Assembly (NCBI RefSeq): GCF_043641665.1
Contig: NC_092193.1
Location: 8,158,001 to 8,222,000, forward strand
DNA length: 64,000 nucleotides
From: Enoplosus armatus
Lineage: Eukaryota > Chordata > Actinopteri > Centrarchiformes > Enoplosidae
Direction: 5' to 3'
Under the pieces are notes generated by a model. That model made no database searches, was not told the origin of the DNA, and was given only the letters and a program-made list of their open reading frames with translations. The number at the start of each line of letters is the position of its first letter. The first letter of the stretch is position 1. Below, piece after piece: positions 1 through 14,500 of the stretch. Position numbers and translations under genes: made by a program.

Positions 1-276
1 CATCCACGCACACAAAAATAAGTCATATTTCACTCAGTTTATTTCACTCAATTGATAATGAATCTACACTTTGAAAACAATCAGGAACAACTAATTCGCC
101 CAATTGTGCTTTTGAAGTATTGGTAGGATTGTTAAACAGAGAAGACAATAAGTATTTATGTTTGTGTACAGTGCAGTATGTAGACAGTGGTAAATACTAT
201 TTTGAGATGTCAACATGATTACACATTTAGAGTATAATTATGGTGTGCATGCCTGCATGCCATGCTGTGCATACAC

Positions 277-278
<2 letters not shown>

Positions 279-329
<51 letters not shown>
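279..329. repeat. (GT)n microsatellite
   Basis: About 25 uninterrupted GT units. Confidence 0.98.
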
Positions 330-330
<1 letters not shown>

Positions 331-1816
331 CATGTATTGTCAGTGGTTCCTCTATAAGAACAGGTACTATTTTTCTTTATTTAGCATTGTGCGTTGCCCT
401 ACTGCCACAATGGGCCAAAACAACTCAGCAGGTTACTATTAACAGCTTGTAAATTGTAGCATTTGACCATACTTGTTCATGATTAATAAATAATGCTGCA
501 AAACTGTTTAAGTAGGATGCATTTGGATAAGATAGCAAAGGATTATGCAGATATACAGAACCCAACCAGTGTCTTGGAGAAAAAAAACTAAAACTAAATG
601 TTGCACAGACACAATAAATTGTGCTCTGCAATTCATTTGTACCCCAAAATTACTAACTGTGTTCTCAAATTATTAATTTGTCCACACAAAGTGACAAAAT
701 ATAGCACTAACAATTAGTAACATGTGTCTTAGGGATATTAAAGATAACACAATACTGTTAAATAAGCCAAAAAGTATAGCCACTTCCAAAATCAACACAG
801 AACTGCATTAGCTCCTGTCAGAACTGCAGTCAGCTTTGGCTGCTATGGTGGGCACATATACAACTGTGTAGCCTAATGCGGTGCAAAATGAACATTGTGA
901 CAGTTGTCAGACCAAAGCAGATCTAATCTAAATGGGCCAGGGGTACATGGATAAACTTAGGATTCAGCCTGTAAAATAATATAGTGGTATCTTTGACATC
1001 CCTTAAACATGTTAAAATCACAACTTGTTTTACATTATGCTCTATTTTCTTGAATTATTTTATTTAAATATATTTTAATCATTTAAATGTATTCTAAATT
1101 TCTCTCTAAAATACTTAAAATACATTTAGATGCTTCAGTTTCAGGGTTCTGGTATTGTGCATGCTGGGTCACTGTCACACTGTCACGACTTACTGGGACA
1201 CTTGAATAGAACAGAGCCATCGTTAATGTTATTAGTAACACCTGTTCTTTTTCCACTATGACAAATCAAAATGTCTGCTGTAAAAAAGACCTCTTTGCTG
1301 CTGTATGCCTCCTTCTGATTGAATGCCTGTTGGAGTTGTAATCCTATCAGAGTCAAATGTCAGTGGCATGCAGATAAGGCTGCTAATTACTCCACTTTGG
1401 AACGATGGGGCAGTAGGAGAGGCTAAGGGGTCAGCAGGGGACGGGCCGGGTGTGTTTGCCACCTTAATTACAGAGCACCAGTGGGAGCACATTAAATCTG
1501 TGGGGGAGGATTTAATTCAATATTCAATGGGACGTGTATCAGCAGGCAAAGAGAGGGGAAGAGTTTGATATCAGCTGTGATATTTTGATGTATTTGTGTA
1601 ATGACCTTTATGGGCATTATGCCCACAGATAAAAAAAAATACCCTGCCTTCTGTTTGTATGTAAGCCACACTAAACAATGATGGTCTCTACAGACAGTTT
1701 CTCAGATACAGTATGTGTTTCATGTAAAGCAAAAACATTTATCACATCTTTAATTTTCCTAAGTTGGCCTGTTGAAGTGTAGTTGGTTTCTTTCAGTGGA
1801 AATATATTATATTGAT

Positions 1817-1886
1817 ATCTCTCTCTCTCTCTCTCTATATATATATAGATATATATATCTATATATATATAGATATATATATATAT
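1817..1886. repeat. compound (CT)n(AT)n microsatellite
   Basis: CT units run into AT units broken by regular GAT interruptions. Confidence 0.95.
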
Positions 1887-2199
1887 TCAGCAGTAGGCTG
1901 AAGAAAGTGTCATCTGAACTAAATCAGCAATAATCAATATCCTTCATTATGATCTTTCTGCAGACACTGAGCACATAAAGTGATGACAAGGAAGACGACT
2001 GCAGTGACTCATTTTAATAGCAGAATATTGCTCCGCTAATCCGATGCCCTGATGTCTGTGTTTCCTGTCTGTGATGTAATCATGTCCTTGAGAGCAGCCT
2101 CTCTGAAAAATGAGTCTGTGAGGGCCATGGTGGGCCAGGACGGGACGGGTCGGGTCGGGTCGGAATGGATGATCCCATGATGCAACAGTGAGAAAGTAC

Positions 2200-2265
2200 C
2201 TTGGCCTTTTCCAGCTGCACCTGAGCATTTCTTTCCTCAACGAAGTCCGAGTCCTGACGCTCTCC
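2200..2265 (-). CDS. cacnb2: cacnb2 internal exon 2 (shortened, ends in QLEKAK)
   Basis: This 66-base exon is bounded by a textbook acceptor (pyrimidine tract then CTGCAG) and a donor (AAG|GTACTT), phase 0 on both sides. It begins GERQDSDFVEE and ends NAQVQLEKAK. In other beta subunits the equivalent exon ends AQAQLEKAK just before the SH3 domain (TKPVAFAVRTN), so the next exon should start with that motif, left of the window. The usual exon is about twice as long and carries SADSYTSRPSDSDVSLEED; only a DSD and an EE trace remain here. It may be a diverged or an additional alternative exon. Confidence 0.75.
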
Positions 2266-5200
2266 CTGCAGGAGAGTGAGAGTGATGACAATTAGTTGAA
2301 TCAATTCTCTGCACTGATTTGATCGCTGTGCATTGCACAGTTTTATTCATTCAGCAATATCCATTTTTTTTGAAGGTGTGGAGGCAGAGAAAGATAGTAC
2401 ACAAAAAAGTACATAAGAAGTGGTTTGAAATTTAATTAGTATACATCACTTAAACACATCAGTCTCATTGGTAAACACCCCCACATATTACAAAAAAAAA
2501 CAACTTCAAATTAATGATACTAACACATTGAGATTCAAAGGTATCCCAAAACCTCAGAAGCCAGACGAGAAAGCGTAGATTTTCTGCAGCAATTATTTAA
2601 AAGAGACTTTCAAAAGACAGAAAAATGATCAAAATCGATGCAGCAGAGACCAGGATGTCTTGATTTTGGTCACTCGTATGGGTCACCTTCCAAAAACACT
2701 AGATCCTACACCTCCCATAATGCACCTCAATAGCATCCTACATGAGATCCTCTGTGATAAATGCCAGCATCGTGCAAACTCTTTATTTTTTTATATAATT
2801 ATTTTATTCAAAATCTCCAAGCCAACATCACTCAAGGTCACTTGAGTCAATTTTCTCAGACTTGACGAAGCTCCTCCAGAGGCGCAGACAACATTATTCA
2901 TCTGTTCTTACAGGCTGAGTACTGCGTACTACTCCCCTGTGACTAACAAAAACATGAAATTGTGCACCTTTAAATTCACAAAAAGAGGGTTCTCTGATTG
3001 TGGCATGTGAGCAGCCATGTGAGGAGCCCCTTTCCCAATCACAGCAAGTGGAGCTACAACGGTGCAATTCAGCTTTGTTACTCCCCTCATATTAGAGGTC
3101 TTCATGGGTTTATGCAATAAAATGACAATTATCTTTTTGGAATTTGATTCACAGATATTAAATTGGTTAGAAAATTGTTTTCTTCTGTCTATATATTTCC
3201 CAGTTGGCTACAGAACAAGTATTGTTATAAATGAGCCTTTAAAGCATTTAATCAAATTATTTTTGGAATGAGATTTTATGACTTTACATTGGCTCTCAGG
3301 ATATTATTATTATTATATTGCTGCTCCTTTTGATCACGGCTGCTTGTTAAGTGTCAAGCCACTGCAGGTATTTGTGTTTTCTCTCTATTTCTTTTTGGGT
3401 CAACCACATTTTGCATCCTCATTATGTTCAGACCTATATGGATTGGGTCACTACTTATTTTAAATAAATATATTCACAAAGTTTCAGGTAGGTTTTCCAT
3501 AGTTCTGTTTTGGATTTATTCCAACAGTTTGGGCCTGTGAATACCTCTACCTCTCATGCAAACAAGCATCAATATTTGTCTATATCTTTGTTTCAATTAA
3601 TGAGTTCTTCAACATTTCTTTATAATCCCAGCCCTAATTCAAAATGACTGAACACTTCACTGTTAAGCTTTTGACCTAATAATATCTCCAAGACATACCT
3701 TCTCATTTACTGTTCCTTTCCCCAGAACCCTCCAGCCTTTAATTGTGAGGAAGTGTTGCGGCAGATCCCTCCTGGGACGCTCAGGTTTATGTGCCATGTG
3801 TCCCAGAGATTAGATTGTCCCCTCAAAGACATGGTAATTAATGCCCTCTGTGTCATAGCCAGGAGGTGGCACAGCCCCCTGTGTCAATCTCAAGATACAC
3901 ACTTGCATCCCAAAGTCACAAATCAGCTCTCTGGTTGTTGTAGACGGTCTGCTCAGTCTGATGCATTTTAACAACTCAGTGATGAGTCCTTAGTGACTTC
4001 CAGTGTGTCGTAGTCAGTGTTCTCAGTCAGTCTAATCTTTTCACACATGGTGATAGATGTATTCTGCGTGTATTAATGATGTCTAACTTTGGTAAAGGCC
4101 ACAGCATTTGACACTATATGTCATTTCTTTACACTGTTCACACTGTTATCTGTAAACTACTTTCAAAATGAACCTGCTTCCACTAAATAATACACACTAC
4201 ATTACATTACATTCATTTGGCAGATGCTTGTGTCCAGAACTACTTGGATTTTTTTTTATTTATACACATTGGAAGAAATTAGGGGTTCAGTGTTTTGCTT
4301 AAAGACACGGTGGACAGGAAGTGCAGGTGACTGAACCACCAACTCTACAGTCTTTTAATCTTGTAATGCTACATTTTTGTTGACTGTATCAGAGAGATGT
4401 TGATTCACCTCGGCTCCATTTTCAGCATGACCTCAGGTCAATATGTCCATATGCATATTTGCTTTGGAGTCCCGAAAATGAACTCTTATTACTTACTCTC
4501 TAATTTAGTGTCACAATGCAGAACAAAAGTACGGTTAGAGTCTTGGCAACAGAAAGACATCAAAGTACAACAGGTTGCGTTAGTGAAGCATGACAGAGTT
4601 GATTGCACACTTCTGTAGCTGAGCCTCTTCTACTCTGCCTCCTAAAAGTTATGTTTATATAAAACTAATTTGCATTAGCAAATACATTTTGTAGGAGGCA
4701 TAAACAAACAGAAATGTAATTTTGTGCACGTTGGACACAAAATTCTGAAAATGAGCAAACAGTATTACTAAGAAATAATCACAATGTGTAGGAACAAAGA
4801 AAAACAGAAATGGTCAAAAGCTAAGAAAGCTGAACTGAAAATAAAAGATGTCCTTAATATAAAAAAATAAACTGAAAAACTACAATAACCTTGGAGGTAA
4901 ATAAGATGATGTGACAAAATAAGGGTGAGGATATGATGCACGTATTAACAAGCTGGGACACTGTTGGTAAGAGAGAATAAGCCGTATAGAAGCAGGAGGA
5001 CGCCATAGACAAAATGTCGAGACAGAGAATTCAACATGTTCAGGAGGGAATCAGAGAGGAGGAGGAAGTAAATCTCCCTGGGGCAGAATTATGCCCAGGC
5101 ATGGGCTTTTGTTTACCCATGGCTGGTGTAGACATCTGTTCGCACAGCACCGCCTCTCCTGCGAGCCAATGTCACCCAGCCAATAGTACAAAACGCCCCC

Positions 5201-8200
5201 GCTGAAATATTAAACAATGTTGAGCTCTCTACTGCAGGTAACTTAGAGATGTTTGCTGTCTATGAGAAAGAAAGAGCTGTAACATTTAGGGAGATATGAA
5301 TTATCCACTCGTTTTTTTGTTCTGCATTAGTGTTAAATCTTTTTTGGATTCTAGTTCTCCATCCGTCAGATATGATTCATTATTGCTTAAATGTGAGTCA
5401 TCTTGATGGCTCAGCTGTCTAAGGCACCGCAGGTGTAGTATACAGAAAATAAGACTCTGGGTTGTATTTTACAAAAGGACAGGTTTTAAGCAAAAGTCAT
5501 TCTAATATGATGCATTTTTCATATTAATGTTTTAGTGAATGTCTCATCATTTTACCCAATCATTTGGCTGAAGCTGTGTATATTTTCAAATAGAGCTGAA
5601 TCAATTAATCAACAAAAAAATCCATCTGTAACTATTTCTAAAAATAATCTACGAATTGTTTAAATCTTTTCTCTGATTCCAGCTTCTGATTTTATGCTTT
5701 TCTTTGTGATATATAAAAGCAATTATTGAGTTTTGGACTGATGGTGGGAAAAAAACAAGCTCTTCGAATGCATCACCTGGGAAGATAGTTTGGGTATTTT
5801 TCACTATTTTCTTACATTTAGTAGACAAAATGATCAAGAAAATGGCATATTAAAAGTTATTACTAATGAAAATAATCATTAGTTGCAACCATATTGTTAA
5901 GCTCCTTTTGTGATGTTAGAGAAAAATCACAGAACAGTTCAGTTAGAGTTTATTGACCAATCAGCTATAATACTATTATAGTGTGCATTATTTCTTATCT
6001 ATTTCTTAAATCAATCCAATACAGCTCCACTAAGTTTCTAATTCAGTCTTGTATCAAACTCTCTACTGCACTTCTCCATTCATCCCCCCTTCCTTCCTCT
6101 CTCCCACTCGCCCTCCCTGTTGGAGAGCCATCCCAGCCCATTAACGTGATTACGTGGCTCAGAAGGTGGGCAAAGGAAGGTGGAGGACAAGGATGATGGG
6201 AGGGTGGGTGAACAAGTGAAGCCACGTTCTCTCGTGTGCTACCTGAAGGTGACTCCCTACCCGCTCAAAAGCGTTTACACAGCTCTTTCAGCACGCGCCA
6301 GGGGAGTACATTAGGAAAGGAGCGTCTGATTGGGGAGATGGACTCCATCCCTAAACTGGAATAATCAGAGCCATTGAGTCACCAGGAGACAGCTGGCTGG
6401 CCTGGAGCACTGCGATTCCCCAGAGGACAAACTGAACACTGGACTGGGTCTTAAAGAAATGCTGAGGTACAGGTTATGTTCACATTAGAGATATTTCAAG
6501 CACTTTATCCAAATTCTTCATATTTACATCTTAATGCCTCTGAGTAAACGTGTCTTTTCATGCTGAACTAAATGCACACAGACTGATCTTTATGAATTCA
6601 CTTTGACCCCGAATCAAAACCTCTAAGATGATAGATTACTTGGTCTAATAAAGTAAGCTACAAACAGCATGTATCCAAATGCCAAATGTTTCAAAGCCCT
6701 GCGTCACTTCTATCGTGCAAAATGGGCCTAAACAAAAAAAGACTATTATTGTGTGAAAACACGCACCAAAGCATTTGGAAATTCACTGTATGGGAGACCG
6801 TCCTGGAGGTTTCCCATTGAAAAGCTCAGGGAAGTGGCTGTCCTCTTCATCGAAATAGGACCTATTATGCTTTTCCTTATTTTCTGTCATATATATAATG
6901 TTACAATGTTGGATATTCATACTAAACGTTGCCAAAATTGCCAAATAATTAGGTAAGTGTATGTAAAAGTAATCCCTGTGAGCCAAAAGCTCAGACTTGA
7001 GACTGCTCTGAACGCTCCGTGTCAGTTTTTTCCACCGCCGTGTCTATCTGATGTCAGATAGGCACAGATGTCCTTATATGGTATCTCTGCTCCAGGCACA
7101 GACCAGATGTTTATGGCCAGTAGAAGATAAATCAGGACTTTTTTGAACTGTGAATCATGCAAAGCTACTTTAGTGGAATCACAAAATGAAAATATAGAGC
7201 TGGAAATGAGTATAATAGGTCCCCTTTAAACCACCCAACCAGTCCTAAACCTGGAAGTATTTTATCTTGTAAAACCACATCTGACTTTTTTTGTTGTTTA
7301 CAACCCGTCTGGTTAACTAACAGCTGGTTGTGCTGGTGTCCATTGCAAGGCTAAGCCGTCAGACTTTACCCATAAATCTCAGGAATAAAACATCATCATG
7401 GCCAAAACTACAAAAAAATAAGTCCAATGTTGTAAAAAATCTGAAATTGAGCTTTAATTTGGCCCCTTTGTGGCATTATCTTTAAAGGGCATTTAATATA
7501 AACTGGAAAGCTTTGCCAAGAATGAAAATGCTCTCTCACCAGTAGAAGAAATATCTGTGATGAAATCTCGAAGAAGAAAAATATCCATTCATCTGTTTCC
7601 TAATTCAAGACTCCATCCATCTCCTCCACTTGACAACATCTTAGCACGAGTAGCGATTATCCATTGCAGCAGATAGTATACACTTATGTCACTAAAGATA
7701 CCAGGTCCTGCTGCACCTCTCCCTCAACAAATGGGGAGAGGTTTCCATGGCAACCATTGAGCGAAATATGCCACCTAAGCATAAATGCCACTGATGAAAA
7801 CACTTATCCTGTTGTGACTTGTGTGCGGTAATCCTCAGAGAAAAACAAACGGCAAGTGTTTCGTGAAATCCACTACATCCTCATTGACTGATTAAAGTCG
7901 CTAATAGTAATTGAGCAGTACATTAAAATCAATGGGACACCCATAGAGGAGCTATTGAACTGACAGTTAGATCTCCATAGAGAATAATTAAGTCAGCTTG
8001 GCAGTCCTCAACATCACTGGTACTGTAGTTGAAGACGTCAAACATCTAACGGTAAAGTGTCATTTAAGCTGGCTACAGGCCAGTCACACGTTCACAAGTA
8101 GACATGTGCATGCATAAATGACATAAATACAGGTTTTAAGGAGACATAGAGGAACAGAAAGGAAGATGATAGAATAATACAGTAGCAGCAGATTCTTGCC

Positions 8201-11200
8201 TACCCTTCACGGCATGTGCATCTTTCTCACACACAAGACTGACCTAGCATCAGTACAACACCTCAGCATCAAAGAGTTCAAATGGAAGCAGCCGTGAGGT
8301 GAACTAAGTGAAAATGTAACTCCACAGTGACTGAGAGAGCTCACAGCGGTCATGTCTAGATGAAGGCTGGGTGGCAGATTACAGGGGGTGGATGTGTGAG
8401 TCTGCTTGTTTGGGTGGGCTCTGGTATTCTGATTGTTTGCACTGAGGGATGAAGTGTGTGTGAGTGTGTGTTGCCACTCGCTCTGCCACATCTCTGCAGC
8501 TTCTTGCGGCTTGCTGGCTGCTCCCCAGGTGCTGCCGTTAACTGTGTCTCATTTGTAGCTATGAAAAGAGTTAAGAGTTGGAGCAGAACCGTGACGCCTC
8601 CATCCCTGTGGCAGCAGAGTATCTTATAACCTTAGTGACAACTCTGAAAAACAGTGAGCTCCAGAGTTTGGTAGTTGATTGTGCGTGGAAACACCATCAT
8701 GCAGGGTTTTATGGTTAACTTTGGTGAACTAGTGAGGGGGGGAGGCTGCACACATGCAAAAATGTACATGCAGGTGCAAATAAATGTTTACAAGAACAAA
8801 ACACTGATGTTTTACAAACAAATGATAAATGCAGAATCACATTTGAGAAAATAAAAGATCAAGAAATGTTAAACATGCATCAAGTTCAGCTGTTGATTTG
8901 GTCAAAACTGCAAAAAAAAGATCTAACAGCGCAGGAAATCTGCAAAAACAGAAAAGGCTGATTGCTACTTACTTTATTCCACATGCTATTGTTGATGTGT
9001 TATGTTTCAAATACTGTCACTTGCCCATCCTGTCTGTCTCATCTGTCTGTGTTTTGCACAAGTCGATAGTGGGTTAGATGTTGTGCTGTCCTCACATGAG
9101 GAGATTCAGTTTCAACAAAATAAGCACAATCAGGAATTTACAGGAGAAAAGGTGTCAGGCAGTATATACACATGCAGTTTAAATACTGCATAAATGCCCC
9201 AGGGATGTTCAGATAACAGCTTCAGCCTGCCTCCAACTGTAAGTCCCCTAAAACTGACTATGCATCAAATGAACAGAGCTGTATTTCTGAAACCAAAATA
9301 CGCCAAAATACAGTCATGAGCACCGGTGCTTGGCCTGTCGAACTGGATCTGAATCGGAGAGTGACAACTGGTACCAAAAATATCTTTCTACTGTAACAGC
9401 TCACAGCCCATCTGCTGGTTTTGGTTGACAAAATATTAAAGTAGACCCTGTTGGTGAGTTTGTCCTCTTTAAAAGATGCAATCATGTTTATCTTGTGTGA
9501 ACAAAACTGTAATGTGTTTGCTTATATCTCAGGATATTCTAGTTGATCTGCAGTAACATTTAAGGTACTAAATTAATAAGCTTTACTAACTTCAGTGAAT
9601 AGAGTCATGCATCAAAAAGGCAAAAAAAAACACTGCCTGCTTCCCAAGACACCCTTTACCACAGTTCACTGTTGTCTGTGGAGCAGGTCACTGATCTAAT
9701 TGTGACTAATTTCCTGTCAGCCCTCCAATGAGCTGCTGGCACTGAGCCCAGGAGTTTACAAACTCCTCATTTTCACCTATAACTATGTTCGTGTATTGGC
9801 TCTTTCTGTTGCTGAGGAACAGTGAAATTGTATCTAACACCAATCCCCTTGCAATTTAGCTGCTGTTCATTTACTTTGATGTGTTATTTCGTACACTGTG
9901 ATGATTTCTTTGCTGCTATATCGCTTCTTCATTAACAGCTGAGCCCGTTCATTTGCATGCAGCGTGTGTTCCAATCCAGTTTTCTCCAAGCCCCGTCTAA
10001 TCAGTTGCTTTGCATCATCTGTCTGGAGGAGACTGGCTCCATGCCCTCTGCCTGATGCTACCATTGAGCAGATATGGTTGGGCTGGCACCGCCACCTTTA
10101 CTTTGGCACCAGTCGCCGTCTGTGGAGTTAAAGGCTGCATCACGGCCCTTTAGATCTCCAATTATAGATCAAGAGTGGCAGCGAGTCTGTGCTGCAGTAT
10201 GTCTATGCAGTATGTTAATATGGGTTTGATCATTATTACTGATGTCGCCAGTTTGTGGTTACAAATTAAAGAGTTTAAAAGTGGAAACTACCTCAATTAA
10301 TTGACTAAGCCCCGCCCCCTTAGTTACTGCTGCTTGGCCTGTCAAGCCTTCCGTTCTCCCATATACGCACATGTGCCATTTTTGGCAAATTTATTACTCA
10401 ACATGGAAACAATGGTTCCTTGATTTCAGACAAAAGCAGACTCTAGCTGACAACCGTGAATTGTGTTGTCCTAAACAACAACTATTGCTGCAGATTTCAT
10501 CAGCTGTGGCTAACTAGCTAATTAAGCTAATGGTAGCTTCATGTGTTGGTTGAAAACAGCGTTTCTGGCTGACTTTTTAATGTTTCAAGCTGATGCCGTT
10601 TTAAAATGAGAACCATATACAAGGGGTCTTCAATGTGCATGTGGCTACATGATATCATCCTCAAAGACTGAAGCTAAAGCTGCATGTGCCAGGCAAAAAG
10701 TCAGCATCCTCACCAGCTGAAGAAACATGTAGAAGACTTGGAAATAAAAAAAAACATTGTTCTTGTATTGCAGTGTAGAGCGATCGTCAGTCCTATTGTT
10801 TGGCTTACATACTTGGACAAACAAAACAGAGGTTATATTCATGCTGTATTCTCCGTGCTTTCAAACAGTATGTTTCACTTTTAATGCTACAAGAGAAAAG
10901 GCTTTGAAGTTGAGGACTAACCAATGTCTTTGGTGAACCTAACGCTAACTCGGGAAACGTTGCCTGAGTCTGTTGGAGTTTAAACTTCCCCAAATCCAAC
11001 AGAGCAGGATAGCGGTAGAAAAGTTAGCCTACACTTCAATACAGCATCCAGAACCAGCTCCCGCACAGTGGGCGAAATATTACCGTGAACGAGGCTTTTG
11101 TTAATGTGACCTGTAACCCGACACAATAATGTATGAAATGCTGCTGGCCTTGGAAGTAATGTAAGATTACTACTGTAGGTAGTAAGCAAGTTAGCCAGAC

Positions 11201-11557
11201 ATGCCATCATTTGCATCTTACGTAGTTTAATCAACTAGTTACGATTGCTAAGATATGATTGGACAGTCACTGTCCAGAGGAGGGGTCTAGCAAACAGTCA
11301 ATTCCTTTTTGATTCATTTCTTTTAGTGTAGGATCCGTCCTCACCCTGAATGTAATGATCCCAGAGTAACATCCATTTTTAAACATCATATACAGTTTTC
11401 ATATCATTTTGCAGTACTCACTCTACTAGAAGAGAGAATCTGCACATTTGAAGGAACATCAAAAAGAAAAAAAATGATTTGCCTTGAAGAAGAAAATCTT
11501 AGCACCAAAGACTGAATTGGAAAAAAAATCATTACAGGCGGAAAAACCAATGTGTAT

Positions 11558-11599
<42 letters not shown>

Positions 11600-14500
11600 G
11601 GGTCATGATTGTCTCTGAGTAAGGAGATTAAGATAGCATGCGTCAATCCAGGATTTAGAGAGAGGGAGACAAATGCAACCTCCTCACAGACAGCCAACGC
11701 TGCTGCTCGGACTGCATGTGCTCGAGCTCCCTGACAGTCATCAGATAGAGATACAATAGCTGCATTAATATTATCTATACATCTTAATTCCTGGCTTGCT
11801 TGGCTCCTGTAATAGATACATTTCATCTATAGTACATAGATGGCGAGCCTCTCCGCTCTTCTGCATTGCACAGAGTTATGATGCAACATGATTACTGTGG
11901 GTGTGAGGAGGGGTGTGTGCGTGTGTCGGGGGGGATTATAAAAAGAATTGCCAACCATTCCTGTTATGATAATTTCTCACTTATTACACTGAGGCAATTA
12001 TTGGACCAACACCACCACCGGAAATCTAATTTCTGCTGTATGAAAAATATTGAGTATATGTTTGTCAGGTTAAACAGTAAAACAAGACAAACGTAAACTT
12101 GGAAACCGTCCTAATCCCAAGCAGGTCTACCAAGTATTCTCGAGGACTTTTCCAGACAGCTCTGCTGACTTATTGCTCCACTTCCTGCCTGGAAGGAGAG
12201 CAGGTATCTGGATGTAATGCCCCCGTAACAGCTACTAAGAGGCTTTTCCTATTCTAGGTAACAAGCAGTGGGCCAGAACTAACCAGCAGGCCTTCCAGGG
12301 GCTGTGAGGTTTCCTCAAGCTCCAGTTTGTGTCTCTCATGTGTTATCAGGACATTCGAGGATAAATAAAAACCCAGAGATCTTTGAAACACCAAGAATGT
12401 TGTGTAACATTTACAGCTGCAGGTATTTCAGGAACACTGAAACCAGCATTTACTGATTTTTTGGCCACTTCGGGGCAGTACAAACAAGCTATAAACCACA
12501 CACTGACATAAGTCGCAAACGTATCGGCAAACAGTTGCATATTTACACGTCCAGTAGATATGGAGCAACATTAGCGTTCATAATGTGTCGTTTTTCTGGC
12601 CACCTGATCCAAGTCCAATGTTCACTCCTTTCAGTTCTGTTTTTGGTCTTCAACTCTTGAGGGAAATATCTGACTCTTTAGCTGCTAAATGCTCCACTAT
12701 GTTCGCCAGCTAGTGGCTAACTGTGTCTGCCTTCTGTTTGGTGCTGGGCAGGTAGCACACAGTGGGTTTTTAGAGCCTTTTTGCTGAAAACTGCTGCTTG
12801 CTGCAGCCAAAAATGAGAAAAAATAGCAAAGTTGCAGGTCTGGAAAAAAAAAACAATACAATGAGCTGAAAGACACCAATATAAAAATGTTGCTTATAGC
12901 CACTTTAAAAAATCTTCTGTCCCACTGGATGAAAAAATATTGCACAATAAATCTGTCAAGTTGAGACAAATATTGAAAATATAAAACAATAGCAAGTAAC
13001 AATAAAAAACTATATAGACAAACACAAATATTTTGATTTTGATATTTACTTTCCGGCTACCATCTTTGTTTGATTTAGGAAATAAGAATTGCAACTTGGG
13101 AAAGTTAAAAAAAATGTTTTTATTGTGCAGCTGACAGAATATTTTTCCATCCAGATGGTTAGAAGAGTCTTTAAGGATTCTGGAAACACCTTCACAACAG
13201 TGGTAAGTGTTATTAAACAACCCTCTGGCTTTTTCAAAATTGACAGGTGGATGCTGATTCTGTGACTTGAATGTAATGGTAATACATCCGTCTCACAGAG
13301 TCTCTGCATGGCTTTAATACTGATATTCCTACTCTAAGTAAAAATCATACACTTTGTGTGTTGATGGCTTGTACAGCATGAGGAAGGGGAACTTGACTAC
13401 ACCTGCTGCGGCTGTACAATATAAAACTGGGCAAGAAAAGAGACTTAATCCATCTGATCTTCTCAGGCCACTGGTTATGCAACTCTCTCTGAAGCCTGTG
13501 GTTTTCAACTGGACACATGACGAGAAAAATGCATGTGGATATGCATCTCTATCTGCTCTGCGCATTGTGGCTGTTTTAGTGAGTGCAGTGATGTGGAAAG
13601 GCCTCACACAAGGATTAACGCCCGTGCAACAGATGGTGCATTCTCCTATCCTTCCTGTTCCGCGCGCGCGCACACTCACTCACTCACACACGCACGCACG
13701 CACGCACGCGCACAAACACACGAGAAAACACAAGAATATTGCATATTTTACCTTTTTCTTGGGTGGCATGGCGGCTCGAGCGGTCCACCAGTGTTATCCC
13801 ACGGTTCCACGGTTGTAACGAGCAGATCAGATTATCGTTCACCTGGCTCCGGTAAATGAGACATGGACAAGTATTCCATGAGACCGAGTTTACCTCTAAA
13901 ACAGGTGGATGTACCCGAGGATGCTGTTAAATGCAGAAAAAACAGCGTTCTTTAAGCGCCGTTTGGTGCGTAAAGGTGAAATATTCCCCAAGAAACCGAG
14001 ACGCGCGGGACACCGCCGGAGACACGGCTGAGTTGCGTGAGGGGTTTCACTTAAGTCTGTATTGTGAGTTGAGTGTAGTTACCCTTTCCAGAGTCCTAGG
14101 GGTATTAAAGGCTTATTTCTCGGTGCGGCATCTGTTGAGCCGCACACCGCTCAGTCTGACCTCAAGCACCGAACAAGCCAAGAAGACGTCCAACCCGTCC
14201 GCACCGTCCCGAGCGCGCTAAATAACGCAAAGTCAGGAGTGTCTCATTAATGTTGTTGACCAGAGTTGGCTCCGTCCGCTGCGCGTGTGACGCCTGATTA
14301 GTGTGTGTGTGTGTGTGTGTGTGTCCAAACAACTTCCTGCGGTCTGGCTGCACACATGGGAGTATTATAATGGCCTGCCTCCAAAACAGAAAGATGAAAT
14401 TAAAAAGCTAGCACGACATAATTCCTTTGTTTACAGCATACAACTACAGTCAGACCCACGACTCATCGCTCCAACTGCGCAATCGTGACATTCTTTCACC

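Larger units (their letters stand above)
1..2199. other. cacnb2 intron, left window edge
   Basis: No exon is seen; the next expected coding motif (TKPVAFAVRTN) is absent. It contains a (GT)n tract (279-329) and a mixed (CT)n(AT)n tract (1817-1886). Confidence 0.55.

Noticed and set aside
13354..13859. Overlapping 108-154 codon frames near the CpG-dense block
   Set aside because: They run through the CG/CA tract, show no protein family features and have no splice support.
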